64,000 nucleotides of DNA from Neotamlana nanhaiensis (GCF_000943555.1 NZ_JTDV01000013.1:144493-208492); one strand, 5' to 3'. Numbered from the stretch's first letter, positions 35,707-45,231 are shown. The notes: generated by a model from the letters alone, not told the origin. Program-made: numbers and translations.

Positions 35707-35809
35707 AAAAAAGCTGTTTTAAAAAGTGGCTTTGCATAAGCGAGAAAACAAACTATACGAAGCACCCGTATTGTAGTTTACGGGTTAAGCCTTTTAAAAC
35801 AGCTTTTTT
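35707..35809 (-). terminator. Branched long-stem element after frr
   Basis: An 18-bp perfect inverted repeat (AAAAAAGCTGTTTTAAAA at 35707-35724 and its complement at 35792-35809) is extended by GGCTT/AAGCC after a 3-base bulge and encloses a second hairpin (ACCCGTA/TACGGGT). On the minus strand it ends in six T residues, so it can act as the terminator of the ribosomal operon, but it is far larger than a normal one and might be a small structured RNA or inserted element. Confidence 0.65.
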
Positions 35810-35816
35810 AGAGTTT

Positions 35817-36374
35817 TTATACGGTCATAATTTCCTTTTCTTTTATAGCGAAAAGGTCGTCAACCTTTTTAACGAAATTATCTGTCATTTGTTGCACGTC
35901 AATTTCGGCGTTACTTTTAACATCATCCGATACGTCGTCGGTTTTTTTAATTTCGTTATTGGCATCTTTTCTAGCCGATCGAATACTAACTTTAGCATCT
36001 TCGGCTTCAGCTTTAGCCTGTTTAGCTAAATCTTTACGACGCTCCTCAGTTAAAGGTGGTACGTTAATAATAATGGTTTCACCATTGTTCATTGGGTTAA
36101 AACCAAGGTTGGCATACATAATGCCTCGCTCAATTTCTTGAAGCATACTTTTTTCCCAAGGCTGCACCGTTATGGTTCTACCATCGGGAGTATTTACGTT
36201 TGCTACTTGGCTAAGTGGTGTTTGCGAACCGTAATAGTCTACCAATACACTACCTAACATTGCAGGAGAAGCTTTTCCTGCTCTAATATTTACAAATTGT
36301 TTTTCTAAGTGCTTAATGGAGTTATCCATAGCCTCTTTAGTACTATCTAATATAAATTTAATGTCCTCGTTCAT
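35817..36374 (-). CDS. frr: Ribosome recycling factor
   Basis: The 185-residue protein matches RRF over its full length: helix I (SIKHLEKQFVNIRAGKASPAML), the beta domain (VDYYGSQTPLSQVANVNTPDGRTI) and the C-terminal helices (LTEERRKDLAKQAKAEAEDAKV), cited in part. RRF splits post-termination ribosomes with EF-G. It is the last gene of the rplM-rpsI-rpsB-tsf-pyrH-frr block and follows pyrH by 53 bases. Confidence 0.96.
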   Translation of the reverse strand: MNEDIKFILDSTKEAMDNSIKHLEKQFVNIRAGKASPAMLGSVLVDYYGSQTPLSQVANVNTPDGRTITVQPWEKSMLQEIERGIMYANLGFNPMNNGETIIINVPPLTEERRKDLAKQAKAEAEDAKVSIRSARKDANNEIKKTDDVSDDVKSNAEIDVQQMTDNFVKKVDDLFAIKEKEIMTV

Positions 36375-36427
36375 AGCTTTTCTTTTATAGAATTATAAAA
36401 TACGCTTTTTCAAAAATTAAGCCAAAT

Positions 36428-37135
36428 TTATAGGTTTACTTCGGTACCTACTTTTTCACCCGATACTACTTTTAGTAAATTTCCTTTTTTGTTCATATCG
36501 AAAACAATAATAGGAAGTTTGTTTTCTTGACTTAAGGTAAAAGCTGTAGTGTCCATTACTTTTAGACCTTTGCGAAGTACATCGTCAAACGTTATGTTGT
36601 TGAATTTTACAGCTTTCGAATCTTTTTCAGGGTCGGCATTGTAAATACCATCTACGCGCGTACCTTTTAAAATAACATCGGCTTCAATTTCGATGGCACG
36701 AAGTACAGCAGCCGAGTCTGTGGTGAAATAAGGATTTCCAGTACCACCACCAAAAATAACAACACGACCTTTTTCAAGATGGCGCATGGCGCGACGTCGA
36801 ATAAACGGTTCGGCAACTTCGTTAATTTTTATAGCCGATTGTAGACGAGTTGGAATATCGGCATCTTCTAAGGCACTTTGTAATGCTAAACCATTAATTA
36901 CAGTGGCCAGCATACCCATGTGATCGCCTTGTACACGATCCATACCATTACTAGCACCAGCAAGACCTCTAAAAATGTTGCCACCACCAATTACTATGGC
37001 TACTTCAACACCTTTATCGGTTATGGTTTTAATATCTTGAGCATATTCGGCTAAGCGTTCTGGATCAATACCGTATTGGCGATTGCCCATTAGGGCTTCA
37101 CCAGAAAGTTTTAAAAGGATTCTTTTATATTTCAT
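36428..37135 (-). CDS. pyrH: UMP kinase
   Basis: Start was set at 37135 ([17 protein letters not shown]), giving 235 residues, the usual family length; upstream in-frame residues were left out. Bacterial UMP kinase phosphorylates UMP to UDP and belongs to the amino-acid kinase fold, shown by KLSGEALMG (9-17), the [10 protein letters not shown] loop (about 54-63) and [16 protein letters not shown] near 130. It sits between tsf and frr, its normal neighbours. Confidence 0.96.
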   Translation of the reverse strand: MKYKRILLKLSGEALMGNRQYGIDPERLAEYAQDIKTITDKGVEVAIVIGGGNIFRGLAGASNGMDRVQGDHMGMLATVINGLALQSALEDADIPTRLQSAIKINEVAEPFIRRRAMRHLEKGRVVIFGGGTGNPYFTTDSAAVLRAIEIEADVILKGTRVDGIYNADPEKDSKAVKFNNITFDDVLRKGLKVMDTTAFTLSQENKLPIIVFDMNKKGNLLKVVSGEKVGTEVNL

Positions 37136-37191
37136 TTGTGCATTCTGAAGGTTGAGCAAAACTACATAAAATTTTTATTTTTTGTACAAAA

Positions 37192-37222
37192 AAACCACTA
37201 CCTAAAAAATAAGTAGTGGTTT
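37192..37222 (-). terminator. Terminator between tsf and pyrH
   Basis: AAACCACTAC and GTAGTGGTTT form a 10-bp stem with an 11-base loop; on the minus strand it runs into a T7 tract. It lies 43 bases past the tsf stop, so it may attenuate transcription into pyrH and frr. Confidence 0.75.
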
Positions 37223-37264
37223 ATGTATGGTTTTAATTTCTAGAATTCTAGAAACCAGAATTTA

Positions 37265-38236
37265 TTAACCTACAGAAGCACGTTTAAAACCTGCAATAGC
37301 AACTTCACCATAAGATGAAACGTATTCTGCTACAGTTTTCTTCTCGTCTTTAATGAATTTTTGGTCTAATAAACATTGCTCTTGATCTAAAGTCGTGTTA
37401 TCAGAAACAAAACGATCCATTTTACCTGGTAAAATTCTATCCCAGATTTGCTCTGGTTTACCTTCAGCTTTTAATTCAGCTTTTGCATCTTCTTCAGCTT
37501 GAGCTAAAACTTCAGGCGTTAATTGAGCCATAGAGATGTATTTAGGAACATTTTTTAAAGTTTTCCCTAAACGTGCTAACTCTTCATTATCTTTTTCAAT
37601 TACAGCAATTCTAGCTTCAGTTTCGCTAGCGATGTATGCCGGATCAAAATCTTTGTAAGATAAAGTAGTTGCTCCCATTGAAGCTACTTGCATAGCAACG
37701 TCTTTTACTAAAACGTCTGCGTTATCAACACTTGCAGTTAAACCAACTAAAGCAGCAATTTTGTTAATGTGAACATAAGAACCAACATAAGCAGCTTCTA
37801 ATTTTTCAAAAGAAGTGATGTCTAATTTCTCACCAATTACACCAGTTTGCTCAACTAATTTTTCAGCAACAGTCATACCACCAAAATCGGCCGCTAAAAA
37901 GTCTTCTTTAGAGTTGAAGTTTAATGCGATATCGGCTAATTGGTTAGCTAATGCTAAGAAATTTTCGTTTTTACCAACAAAGTCAGTTTCACAACCTAAA
38001 ACAATAGCAACACCAGCAGTTTGTGCTTCGTTAACCTTAGCAACAGCAGCACCTTCAGAAGAATCTCTGTCGGCTCTTTTTTCTGCTACTTTTTGTCCTT
38101 TTTTACGTAACACTTCGATAGCTTTATCGAAATCTCCTTCGGCTTCAACTAAAGCTTTTTTGCAGTCCATCATTCCTGCGCCAGTTGCTTGTCTTAATTT
38201 ATTTACTTCAGCAGCTGTAACTTTTACTGTACTCAT
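37265..38236 (-). CDS. tsf: Elongation factor Ts
   Basis: The 323-residue protein recharges EF-Tu with GTP. The N-terminal UBA-like domain has LRQATGAGMMDCKKALVEA (residues 14-32) and the TDFV motif of the exchange site appears near residue 84 (GCETDFVGKNE). Two core subdomains and a C-terminal helix follow. The length is that of the long Bacteroidetes form. Gene order rpsB-tsf is universal. Confidence 0.96.
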   Translation of the reverse strand: MSTVKVTAAEVNKLRQATGAGMMDCKKALVEAEGDFDKAIEVLRKKGQKVAEKRADRDSSEGAAVAKVNEAQTAGVAIVLGCETDFVGKNENFLALANQLADIALNFNSKEDFLAADFGGMTVAEKLVEQTGVIGEKLDITSFEKLEAAYVGSYVHINKIAALVGLTASVDNADVLVKDVAMQVASMGATTLSYKDFDPAYIASETEARIAVIEKDNEELARLGKTLKNVPKYISMAQLTPEVLAQAEEDAKAELKAEGKPEQIWDRILPGKMDRFVSDNTTLDQEQCLLDQKFIKDEKKTVAEYVSSYGEVAIAGFKRASVG

Positions 38237-38251
38237 AGTAATTTATAATTT

Positions 38252-38298
38252 AAAAAAGTCGTTCAATTTATTTCACAAAGAAAAGAACTAAACGACTT
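38252..38298 (-). terminator. Terminator/attenuator between rpsB and tsf
   Basis: AAGTCGTT and AACGACTT form an 8-bp stem around a long loop; on the minus strand a T6 tract follows directly. It lies in the 90-base rpsB-tsf gap and could reduce tsf transcription relative to rpsB. Confidence 0.6.
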
Positions 38299-38326
38299 AT
38301 TTATGTTTTGTTAATGTTATTTTATT

Positions 38327-39097
38327 TTATTCTTCTTCTTCGTTAGCTGCAACAGCTTTTTTAGCTTTAGGTTTTGCATCACCTTTTGCAGCTGCAGAAG
38401 CTTCTTTCTCAGCTTTACGCTCAGCTAAACCTCCAGCGATTGCAGAAGAAACGTAAGTTAAAATCTTATCGATAGATTTAGAAGCATCATCGTTTGCAGG
38501 GATAACATAATCTACTTGACGTGGATCTGAGTTTGTATCAACCATTGCAAAGATTGGAATGTTTAATTTTTGTGCTTCTTTAATCGCGATGTGCTCACGT
38601 TTAATATCTACAACAAAAAGCGCACCTGGTAAACGTGTCATGTCGCTAATAGAACCTAAGTTTTTTTCTAACTTAGCTCTTAAACGATCTACTTGTAAAC
38701 GTTCTTTTTTAGATAACGTGTTGAAAGTACCGTCTTTCTTCATTCTATCGATAGAAGCCATTTTTTTAACAGCTTTTCTAATAGTAACGAAGTTAGTTAA
38801 CATACCACCTGGCCAACGCTCAGTAATGTAAGGCATGTTAATGTCGCCAGCTTTTTCAGCAACTACATCTTTAGCTTGCTTTTTAGTTGCAACGAATAAA
38901 ATTTTACGTCCAGAAGCTGCAATTTTAGCAAGAGCTGCTCCGGCTTCATCAATTTTAGCCGCTGTTTTGTAAAGGTTTATAATATGGATGCCGTTACGCT
39001 CCATATATACGTAAGGTGCCATGTTTGGGTCCCACTTACGTGTAAGGTGTCCAAAATGTACACCTGCTTCAAGTAATTCTTTTACTTCTACTGCCAT
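38327..39097 (-). CDS. rpsB: 30S ribosomal protein S2
   Basis: The 256-residue protein matches S2 throughout (LLEAGVHFGHLTRKWDP at 7-23, VATKKQAKDV near 69, TERWPGGMLTNF near 90, PGALFVVDIKREHIA near 157). The last 30 residues are a low-complexity Lys/Ala/Glu tail ending EEEE, longer than in E. coli but common in this phylum. It has a long leader with a strong hairpin. Confidence 0.97.
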   Translation of the reverse strand: MAVEVKELLEAGVHFGHLTRKWDPNMAPYVYMERNGIHIINLYKTAAKIDEAGAALAKIAASGRKILFVATKKQAKDVVAEKAGDINMPYITERWPGGMLTNFVTIRKAVKKMASIDRMKKDGTFNTLSKKERLQVDRLRAKLEKNLGSISDMTRLPGALFVVDIKREHIAIKEAQKLNIPIFAMVDTNSDPRQVDYVIPANDDASKSIDKILTYVSSAIAGGLAERKAEKEASAAAKGDAKPKAKKAVAANEEEE

Positions 39098-39216
39098 GTT
39101 TGTAATAGTTTACGTTCTGTTGATTAGCAATGTTCCAATGTTATTGGCTTCATTTAGATGCTAAACTAAACCTGCTTTTTAAGCTAGGTACAACAATAAC
39201 TGTTTTTTAATTTAAT

Positions 39217-39250
39217 CTTAAGTTTTGAAGATAAGTCTCCAAAACTTAAG
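39217..39250 (-). promoter_or_regulatory. Hairpin in the rpsB leader
   Basis: CTTAAGTTTTG and CAAAACTTAAG form a perfect 11-bp stem with a 12-base loop in the 227-base gap between rpsI and rpsB, about 120 bases before the rpsB start. There is no T tract on the minus strand, so it is not a terminator; a protein-binding leader for S2 autoregulation or a processing site are possibilities. The rest of the gap shows weaker hairpins (CCAATAACATTGG) but no gene. Confidence 0.5.
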
Positions 39251-39324
39251 AATTTATGTGTTTTAATGTTTTGAAAATGTTGGAGTATCTGGTAAACAGG
39301 TACTGTAACAAGTTCAGGGTAAAA

Positions 39325-39711
39325 TTAACGTTTAGAGAATTGGAATTTCTTACGCGCTTTCTTCTGACCGAATTTCTTGCGCTCAACCATTCTTGGGTCT
39401 CTAGTTAATAATCCTTCTGGCTTAAGAGTTAATCTGTTCTCAGCATCAACTTCGCACATTGCACGAGAAATTGCTAAACGAACAGCTTCTGCTTGTCCAG
39501 TAATACCACCTCCATATACATTTACTGTAATATCAAAGTTGCCATCATTGTTAGTCAAAACTAAAGGTTGCTTTACTTTGTACTGTAATGGAGCCGTAGT
39601 AAAGTAATTAGTTAAGTCTTTTTTGTTAATCGTTATGTTTCCGCTACCAGCAGCAACATATACACGAGCAACAGCCGTCTTTCTACGGCCGATTTTGTGA
39701 ATTACTTCCAT
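39325..39711 (-). CDS. rpsI: 30S ribosomal protein S9
   Basis: The 128-residue protein has the S9 pattern GRRKTAVARVYV (8-19), the GGGITGQAEAVRLAISRA motif (68-85) and the C-terminal tail RMVERKKFGQKKARKKFQFSKR (cited in part), which reaches the decoding site with its last Lys-Arg. Its ATG overlaps the rplM stop by one base. Confidence 0.97.
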   Translation of the reverse strand: MEVIHKIGRRKTAVARVYVAAGSGNITINKKDLTNYFTTAPLQYKVKQPLVLTNNDGNFDITVNVYGGGITGQAEAVRLAISRAMCEVDAENRLTLKPEGLLTRDPRMVERKKFGQKKARKKFQFSKR

Positions 39712-40166
39712 TAATTAAATTCGTTTAAGTTTATTGTTTTTGGTTTTTGAGCGTCGTGTTTGTGCTCTGTACCAACAACAACAGTTAGATTACGGAATAA
39801 ATCTGCACCTAATTTGTTTTTAGGTAACATTCCTTTTACTGATTTTTCAACAACGCGAGTTGGGTTTTTACCATACAACTCAGTCGCTGTTAAACTTCTT
39901 TGACCTCCTGGGTATCCAGTGTGACGAATGTACGTTTTATCGTTCCATTTGTTACCAGATAACGTGATTTTGTCTGCATTGATAATAATTACATTATCTC
40001 CGCAATCAACATGAGGTGTGAAGTTTGGCTTGTGTTTACCTCTTAATAGCTTTGCTACTTTAGAAGCTAAACGACCAAGCGGCTGTCCTTCAGCATCAAC
40101 TAAAACCCACTCTTTATTTACAGTAGCTTTGTTTGCTGAAATCGTTTTGTAGCTTAATGTATCCAC
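39711..40166 (-). CDS. rplM: 50S ribosomal protein L13
   Basis: The 151-residue protein matches L13, including [15 protein letters not shown] (22-36), [18 protein letters not shown] (42-59) and the RHTGYPGG loop (about 86-93). It is the first gene of the ribosomal block, and a consensus promoter lies about 50 bases upstream on the minus strand. Confidence 0.97.
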   Translation of the reverse strand: MDTLSYKTISANKATVNKEWVLVDAEGQPLGRLASKVAKLLRGKHKPNFTPHVDCGDNVIIINADKITLSGNKWNDKTYIRHTGYPGGQRSLTATELYGKNPTRVVEKSVKGMLPKNKLGADLFRNLTVVVGTEHKHDAQKPKTINLNEFN

Positions 40167-40214
40167 ACTAATTGATTTTTAATTATTAAACATTCCTCTC
40201 TTAAAAAGAGTTTG

Positions 40215-40245
40215 CAAATGTACGATAAACAATTGGATTAGCAAA
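40215..40245 (-). promoter_or_regulatory. rplM operon promoter
   Basis: On the minus strand TTTG (40242-40245), 19 bases, TACATTTG (40215-40222) match the Bacteroidetes consensus exactly. It should drive the rplM-rpsI transcript and possibly the genes beyond. Confidence 0.8.
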
Positions 40246-40549
40246 TTCTAATTAAATGTTTTTTTAGTTGAAAATCAGGGCTTTTAATCTAAAGAAATAT
40301 GATCATTATATATACGTGTGCTGTAATTTGGATTTTATGGCATTCATTCCTTAAAAAAATGACTACAAATTCATGTAATTGCGAGTTGAGATATTTTGTT
40401 ATCTGGTTTGTAAACGTGTCAGTATTACTATGATCATATTATTAATAGTGATGTAATTGAATGTCATGTTTCAAAAGTATTATTCCTCAAAAAAAATCTA
40501 ACATTTATCTGTTGGCTTTTAGTAGTTTTGCGCCATTAAATTTGAAGTT
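40246..40549. other. Intergenic gap between rplM and the ABC-F gene
   Basis: About 300 AT-rich bases with no convincing gene on either strand. Two copies of ATATGATCATTAT-like palindromes (near 40299-40312 and 40429-40442) share the core ATGATCAT or TATGATCATA. A -7 box TAGTTTTG (40523-40530) lies 19 bases before the ABC-F ATG and probably belongs to its promoter. Nothing else was identified. Confidence 0.5.
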
Positions 40550-42181
40550 ATGATTTCTGTAGATAATTTAGTTGTAGAATTTAGTGGTCACACCTTATTC
40601 AGTGATGTGTCTTTTACTATAAATGAAAATGATAAAATAGCCCTCATGGGTAAAAATGGTGCTGGAAAATCTACAATGATGAAAATTATTGCAGGAGTAC
40701 AAAACCCAACTAAAGGTCATGTTAGAGCTCCAAAGGATGCTGTAATTGCTTATTTGCCACAGCATTTATTAACCGAAGATGATACCTCAGTTTTAGAAGA
40801 AGCCTCAAAAGCATTTAGTCATGTTTTTGAAATGCGTGATGAAATGGATGCGTTAAACAAGCAGCTTGAAACACGAACCGATTACGAATCTGATGAGTAT
40901 ATGAAAATCATTGAGCGCGTATCAGATTTAGGTGAAAAATATTATGCTTTAGAAGAGGTAAATTATACTGCCGAAGTTGAAAAAGCTTTGAAAGGTTTAG
41001 GTTTTAAACCTGAAGATTTTAATAAACCAACAAGCGAGTTTTCTGGTGGATGGCGTATGCGAATTGAATTGGCGAAAATTTTACTTCAAAAACCTGATTT
41101 AATTCTACTTGATGAGCCAACCAACCATATAGATATTGAATCGGTAATTTGGTTGGAAGATTTTCTAGTAAATAAAGCTAAAGCAGTAGTGGTTATTTCG
41201 CACGATAGAGCGTTTGTAGATAACATTACAAACCGTACTATAGAAGTGACGATGGGCCGTATTTACGATTATAAAGCAAATTATACCCATTATTTGCAGC
41301 TTCGGGAAGACAGGAGAGCGCATCAAATAAAAGCATATCAAGAACAACAGAAATTTATAGCGGACAATCAAGCGTTTATCGACCGTTTTAAAGGCACCTA
41401 TTCCAAAACCAACCAGGTAGCATCTCGAGAGCGTATGCTAGAAAAGCTTGAAATTATTGAAATTGATGAAATCGATACATCAGCATTAAAACTGCGTTTT
41501 CCAAAAACACAGCGTTCGGGCGATTATCCGGTAACGGTAAAAGATGTCTCTAAATCGTACGATGACCATGTGGTGTTTAAAAATGCAAATATGTCTATTG
41601 CACGTGGCGAAAAAGTATGTTTTGTAGGTAGAAATGGTGAAGGAAAATCAACTATGATAAAAGCCATAATGGGACAAATTGATGTGGAAGGCACTTGCTC
41701 ATTAGGTCATAATGTACAAGTGGGTTATTTTGCGCAAAATCAAGCCGCTCTTTTAGATGAAGACTTAACTATTTTTCAAACGGTTGATGAAGTTGCGAAA
41801 GGCGATATTCGTACACAAATAAAAAATATTTTAGGTCGTTTTATGTTTAAAGGCGACGATATCGACAAAAAAGTTGGTGTGCTTTCTGGTGGTGAAAAAA
41901 CCAGATTAGCCATGGTAAAGTTACTATTAGAACCTGTAAACCTATTGATTCTAGATGAGCCAACTAATCATCTCGATTTAAAATCGAAAGACGTTCTAAA
42001 AGATGCTTTAAAAGAATTTGACGGTACCTTAATTTTAGTATCTCACGACCGCGATTTTCTTCAAGGCTTATCAAAAAAAGTGTTCGAATTTAAAAATCAA
42101 CGGGTTATTGAACATTTTGAAACTATTGATGATTTTCTAGAGCGTAACCGTATAGAAAACATTAAAGCCCTCGATTTATAA
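40550..42181 (+). CDS. ABC-F family ATPase
   Basis: The 543-residue soluble protein has two ABC domains and no membrane segment, the ABC-F plan. Walker A motifs are GKNGAGKST (about 36) and GRNGEGKST (about 361); signatures FSGGWRMRIELAK (about 164) and LSGGEKTRLAM (about 446); Walker B/D-loop LDEPTNHID and LDEPTNHLD. The inter-domain linker (about 250-320) is the helical arm that enters the ribosomal E site in this family. Known members aid translation or give antibiotic protection; the linker here is not long enough to claim resistance. Confidence 0.93.
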   Translation: MISVDNLVVEFSGHTLFSDVSFTINENDKIALMGKNGAGKSTMMKIIAGVQNPTKGHVRAPKDAVIAYLPQHLLTEDDTSVLEEASKAFSHVFEMRDEMDALNKQLETRTDYESDEYMKIIERVSDLGEKYYALEEVNYTAEVEKALKGLGFKPEDFNKPTSEFSGGWRMRIELAKILLQKPDLILLDEPTNHIDIESVIWLEDFLVNKAKAVVVISHDRAFVDNITNRTIEVTMGRIYDYKANYTHYLQLREDRRAHQIKAYQEQQKFIADNQAFIDRFKGTYSKTNQVASRERMLEKLEIIEIDEIDTSALKLRFPKTQRSGDYPVTVKDVSKSYDDHVVFKNANMSIARGEKVCFVGRNGEGKSTMIKAIMGQIDVEGTCSLGHNVQVGYFAQNQAALLDEDLTIFQTVDEVAKGDIRTQIKNILGRFMFKGDDIDKKVGVLSGGEKTRLAMVKLLLEPVNLLILDEPTNHLDLKSKDVLKDALKEFDGTLILVSHDRDFLQGLSKKVFEFKNQRVIEHFETIDDFLERNRIENIKALDL

Positions 42182-42236
42182 TTTTTCACTAAAATATACT
42201 TCTATTGTGTTGCATTTGTGTGGTTTAACAGGTGTA

Positions 42237-42270
42237 TTTGCAATTAAGTAGTAATTTCTATTTACCTTTG
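42237..42270 (+). promoter_or_regulatory. Promoter of the radical SAM gene
   Basis: TTTG (42237-42240), 22 bases, TACCTTTG (42263-42270) match the consensus. The -7 box ends seven bases before the ATG, so the leader is very short or absent. Confidence 0.65.
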
Positions 42271-42277
42271 TGCCGTT

Positions 42278-44227
42278 ATGCAAGAAGAATTAAGACTTTC
42301 TAGTTGGTTACCTACCACAAATAAAGAGGTGAAAATTCGCGGATGGGAAGAACTTGACGTTATCCTATTTAGCGGTGATGCCTATGTAGATCATCCAACC
42401 TTTGGTCCAGCAGTAATTGGGCGTTTATTAGAAAGCTTTGGGCTTAAAGTGGCTATTGTGCCACAGCCTAATGTTAACGATAATCTTCAGGATTTTGTTA
42501 AGTTGGGTAAGCCACGTTTATTCTTCGGTGTTACTGGTGGTTGTATGGATCCTATGATTAGTAACTACAATGCTAACAAAAAACGTCGCGATAAAGATGC
42601 TTACACGCCAAATGGCGAAATTGGTTTTAGACCAGATTATGCATCGACGGTTTATAGTAAAATTTTAAAAGAAAAATGGCCAGATACACCAGTTTTAATT
42701 GGTGGTATTGAAGGTTCATTACGTCGTGTAACACATTACGATTATTGGAGCGACCAACTAATGCCAACTATTTTAGAAACCTCTAAAGCCGATATGTTGG
42801 TGTACGGAATGGGCGAGCAGCCACTTCGTGAAATTGTCCGTTTACTAGAACGTGGTGTACCTTTTAATAGTATTAATACGGTAAACCAAACGGCGATTCT
42901 TATTAATGATGAAAACGATATCCCAAAAAACAAGAATTGGGAAGATGTTGAAATCGCTTCTCACGAAACCTGTTTAAAAGATAAAAAGGCTTACGCATCT
43001 AACTTTAAAGTAATAGAACAGGAGTCTAATAAATTAGCTGCAAGACGAATTTTCCAAAAAGTAGGTAATAAGATGCTGATGATTAATCCGCCGTATCCTA
43101 CCATGACGGAAGCCGAAATTGATGCCTCTTTCGATTTACCGTACACACGTTTACCGCATCCAAAATACAATAAGCGTGGACCAATTCCTGCTTACGAGAT
43201 GATAAAAACGTCTATAAACATTCATCGTGGTTGTTTTGGTGGATGCAGCTTTTGTACCATTTCGGCACATCAAGGAAAATTTATAGCGAGTCGCAGTAAA
43301 GAGTCTATATTAAGAGAAGTTGATAAAGTGGCGAATATGCCCGACTTTAAAGGCTATTTGTCTGATATTGGTGGACCAAGTGCCAATATGTATCAAATGA
43401 AAGGTAAAGTACAATCTATTTGCGATAAATGTGTTGCGCCAAGTTGTATTTCGCCAGTAATTTGTAGCAACTTAGATACGTCTCATAAACCGTTAACTGA
43501 ATTATACCAAGCGGTTGATAGTCATCCGAAGGTGAAAAAATCCTTTATCGGATCTGGAATTAGACATGATATGTTGGTGCCAGAATTCAATAAAAATGCT
43601 GATGCTAAAGAGTTGGATGATTATACCGAAGAAGTGATGACCAAGCACGTTTCTGGTCGACTTAAAGTTGCGCCAGAACATACTAGTGATCCAGTATTAA
43701 AATTAATGCGAAAACCATCGTTTAGTTACTTCCATAAGTTTAAAGAACGTTTTGATAAAATCAATCTCAAGAATAAACTGAACTTGCAGTTAATTCCGTA
43801 TTTCATTTCAAATCATCCAGCTTGCGAAGTTGAAGATATGGCAAATCTTGCTGCCGAAACTAAAGATATGGGCTTTCAGCTTGAGCAAGTTCAAGGTTTT
43901 ACGCCAACACCAATGACGGTTGCAACGGTAATTTATTACAGTGGTTACCATCCGTATACACTTCAAAAGGTAAATACACCAAAAACCAGAAAGGAAAAGG
44001 ATGAACAACACCGTTTTTTCTTTTGGTATAAAGATGAAAACAAAGCGTGGATAAAAAATACGCTTAATAAACTTGGTCGCCAAGATTTACTTGATGTTTT
44101 ACTACCTAAAAAGGAAGAGAAATGGCGTAAAAATAAACCAGGTAAAACTAAAAATACTTTTAATGATGCTGTCCCTTTTAACCAACGAAAAAATAAGGTG
44201 AAGTATAAGAAGAAGCGTAAAAAGTAA
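42278..44227 (+). CDS. YgiQ-family radical SAM protein
   Basis: The 649-residue protein has an N-terminal region typical of YgiQ (DVILFSGDAYVDHPTFG), a radical SAM core with the 4Fe-4S motif CxxxCxxC (Cys319, Cys323, Cys326 in RGCFGGCSFC), and a very basic C-terminal tail (KNKVKYKKKRKK). A second cysteine group (CDKCVAPSCISPVIC near 390-404) may hold another cluster or zinc. Length and order match the conserved YgiQ group, whose reaction is unknown; the basic tail suggests RNA or ribosome contact. Confidence 0.9.
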   Translation: MQEELRLSSWLPTTNKEVKIRGWEELDVILFSGDAYVDHPTFGPAVIGRLLESFGLKVAIVPQPNVNDNLQDFVKLGKPRLFFGVTGGCMDPMISNYNANKKRRDKDAYTPNGEIGFRPDYASTVYSKILKEKWPDTPVLIGGIEGSLRRVTHYDYWSDQLMPTILETSKADMLVYGMGEQPLREIVRLLERGVPFNSINTVNQTAILINDENDIPKNKNWEDVEIASHETCLKDKKAYASNFKVIEQESNKLAARRIFQKVGNKMLMINPPYPTMTEAEIDASFDLPYTRLPHPKYNKRGPIPAYEMIKTSINIHRGCFGGCSFCTISAHQGKFIASRSKESILREVDKVANMPDFKGYLSDIGGPSANMYQMKGKVQSICDKCVAPSCISPVICSNLDTSHKPLTELYQAVDSHPKVKKSFIGSGIRHDMLVPEFNKNADAKELDDYTEEVMTKHVSGRLKVAPEHTSDPVLKLMRKPSFSYFHKFKERFDKINLKNKLNLQLIPYFISNHPACEVEDMANLAAETKDMGFQLEQVQGFTPTPMTVATVIYYSGYHPYTLQKVNTPKTRKEKDEQHRFFFWYKDENKAWIKNTLNKLGRQDLLDVLLPKKEEKWRKNKPGKTKNTFNDAVPFNQRKNKVKYKKKRKK

Positions 44228-44251
44228 ATTTCAATTTTAATTATATTTTAA

Positions 44252-44479
44252 ACAGTTTTTCTCCTAAAAATGAGAGGTTAAAGGAGGTGTAAAGTTTTTA
44301 ATAACACACCCCTGATTCCCCTCTTTTTAGAGGGGACACTCGCACTTTAATTTATGCCTTAGTGATAGTTTTTTGTATGGCAATAATTAGAATAGATCTT
44401 CATGTTCAAATACAGTTGTTGTTTTAAAATTAAGTTAACAGTTACCCTCCTAAAAAGGAGGGATTAAGGAGGTGTAGAG
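44252..44479. repeat. Palindromic repeat cluster left of the lipoprotein gene
   Basis: Three related palindromic units alternate in orientation: 44252-44293 (CTCCTAAAAATGAGAGG then AAGGAGGTGT), 44305-44348 (CACCCCTGATTCCCCTC then AGAGGGGACACTCGC) and 44437-44479 (CCCTCCTAAAAAGGAGGG then AAGGAGGTGT). The last is the reverse complement type of the second. The rest of the 479-base gap (to 44706) holds no gene. The pattern is that of REP/BIME-type extragenic elements. Confidence 0.75.
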
Positions 44480-44706
44480 CTTCTTTAAATACTCATTATT
44501 CCACATTTATTCATCGAACTTACAATGAATTTAGGAGTTTTTTAATTATTCAATTTATTAAAAACAGACTTCCAAATTCCGATTTTTACTAATACAAACC
44601 AGCTTGTGTTTTCATTTAAAACAAAGAATATTCAATAATTTTTCAATTTTTTTGATGACAAATCTTTCATATGTCGATGTGTAATAAATCACATAAATTA
44701 ATTCAT

Positions 44707-45231
44707 ATGAAAACTTTTAAAGCGTTTATTGCAGTACTTTTATTATTTGTGGCATGGTCATGTTCAAAATCGGAATCTTCAACCGAGAATGAAGAGCAAA
44801 AGGGAGATTTTAATATTGAAGGTGTTTGGGAGTTGAGAAATTTAACTTTCGATGAGACTTTTCATATAGAAGAAAGTCAAGAGATCATTAAGTTTGTTGA
44901 ATTAATTGTGAACGAAGGTTGCGAACTAATGACATTTGAGTTTAAACCAGATAAATCTTTTATTGTAGAACAATATGATGTAACTGATTATAACCCTACG
45001 GAAGAAGAAGTAGAATATGTTGTGAATTGTGAAAATATCGACACATTTACTGGTACTTGGGATTTACAAGAGAACCAACTCATGATTACAACTTCAGATG
45101 ATGATGAGCCTATTTCAATTACGGTGAGGTATGAATCAGGAATGATGATTTTAGAAGATATGCCACTTGCTACTATTTTACCATTGGATGGACACGCAGA
45201 TTTTGTTTATAAAAAGTTAGGGAGTGGGTAA
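44707..45231 (+). CDS. Small lipocalin-like lipoprotein
   Basis: Start at 44707 gives 174 residues with a lipoprotein signal (lipobox VAWSC, Cys near residue 19). The acidic mature part has the Bacteroidetes lipocalin-like pattern: an initial IEGVWELRNL strand, a central MTFEFKPDKSF strand and FTGTWDLQENQLMIT, ending with a last strand and basic tail. Function unknown; ligand binding is possible for the fold. It is flanked on both sides by duplicated palindromic repeats. Confidence 0.75.
   Translation: MKTFKAFIAVLLLFVAWSCSKSESSTENEEQKGDFNIEGVWELRNLTFDETFHIEESQEIIKFVELIVNEGCELMTFEFKPDKSFIVEQYDVTDYNPTEEEVEYVVNCENIDTFTGTWDLQENQLMITTSDDDEPISITVRYESGMMILEDMPLATILPLDGHADFVYKKLGSG

Noticed and set aside
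35780..35800. GCTTAAC on the minus strand, resembling an integron attC half-site
   Set aside because: No partner GTTRRRY core at the other end and no integrase or cassette array nearby.
37815..38291. A 158-codon plus-strand frame opposite tsf
   Set aside because: Antisense to an essential, fully matched gene; composition is that of an image of Ala/Lys codons.
44438..44447. A third GGGTAAC that might be an ECF -35 box
   Set aside because: It is part of the palindromic repeat unit and no TGATATAA-like box follows at 13 bases.
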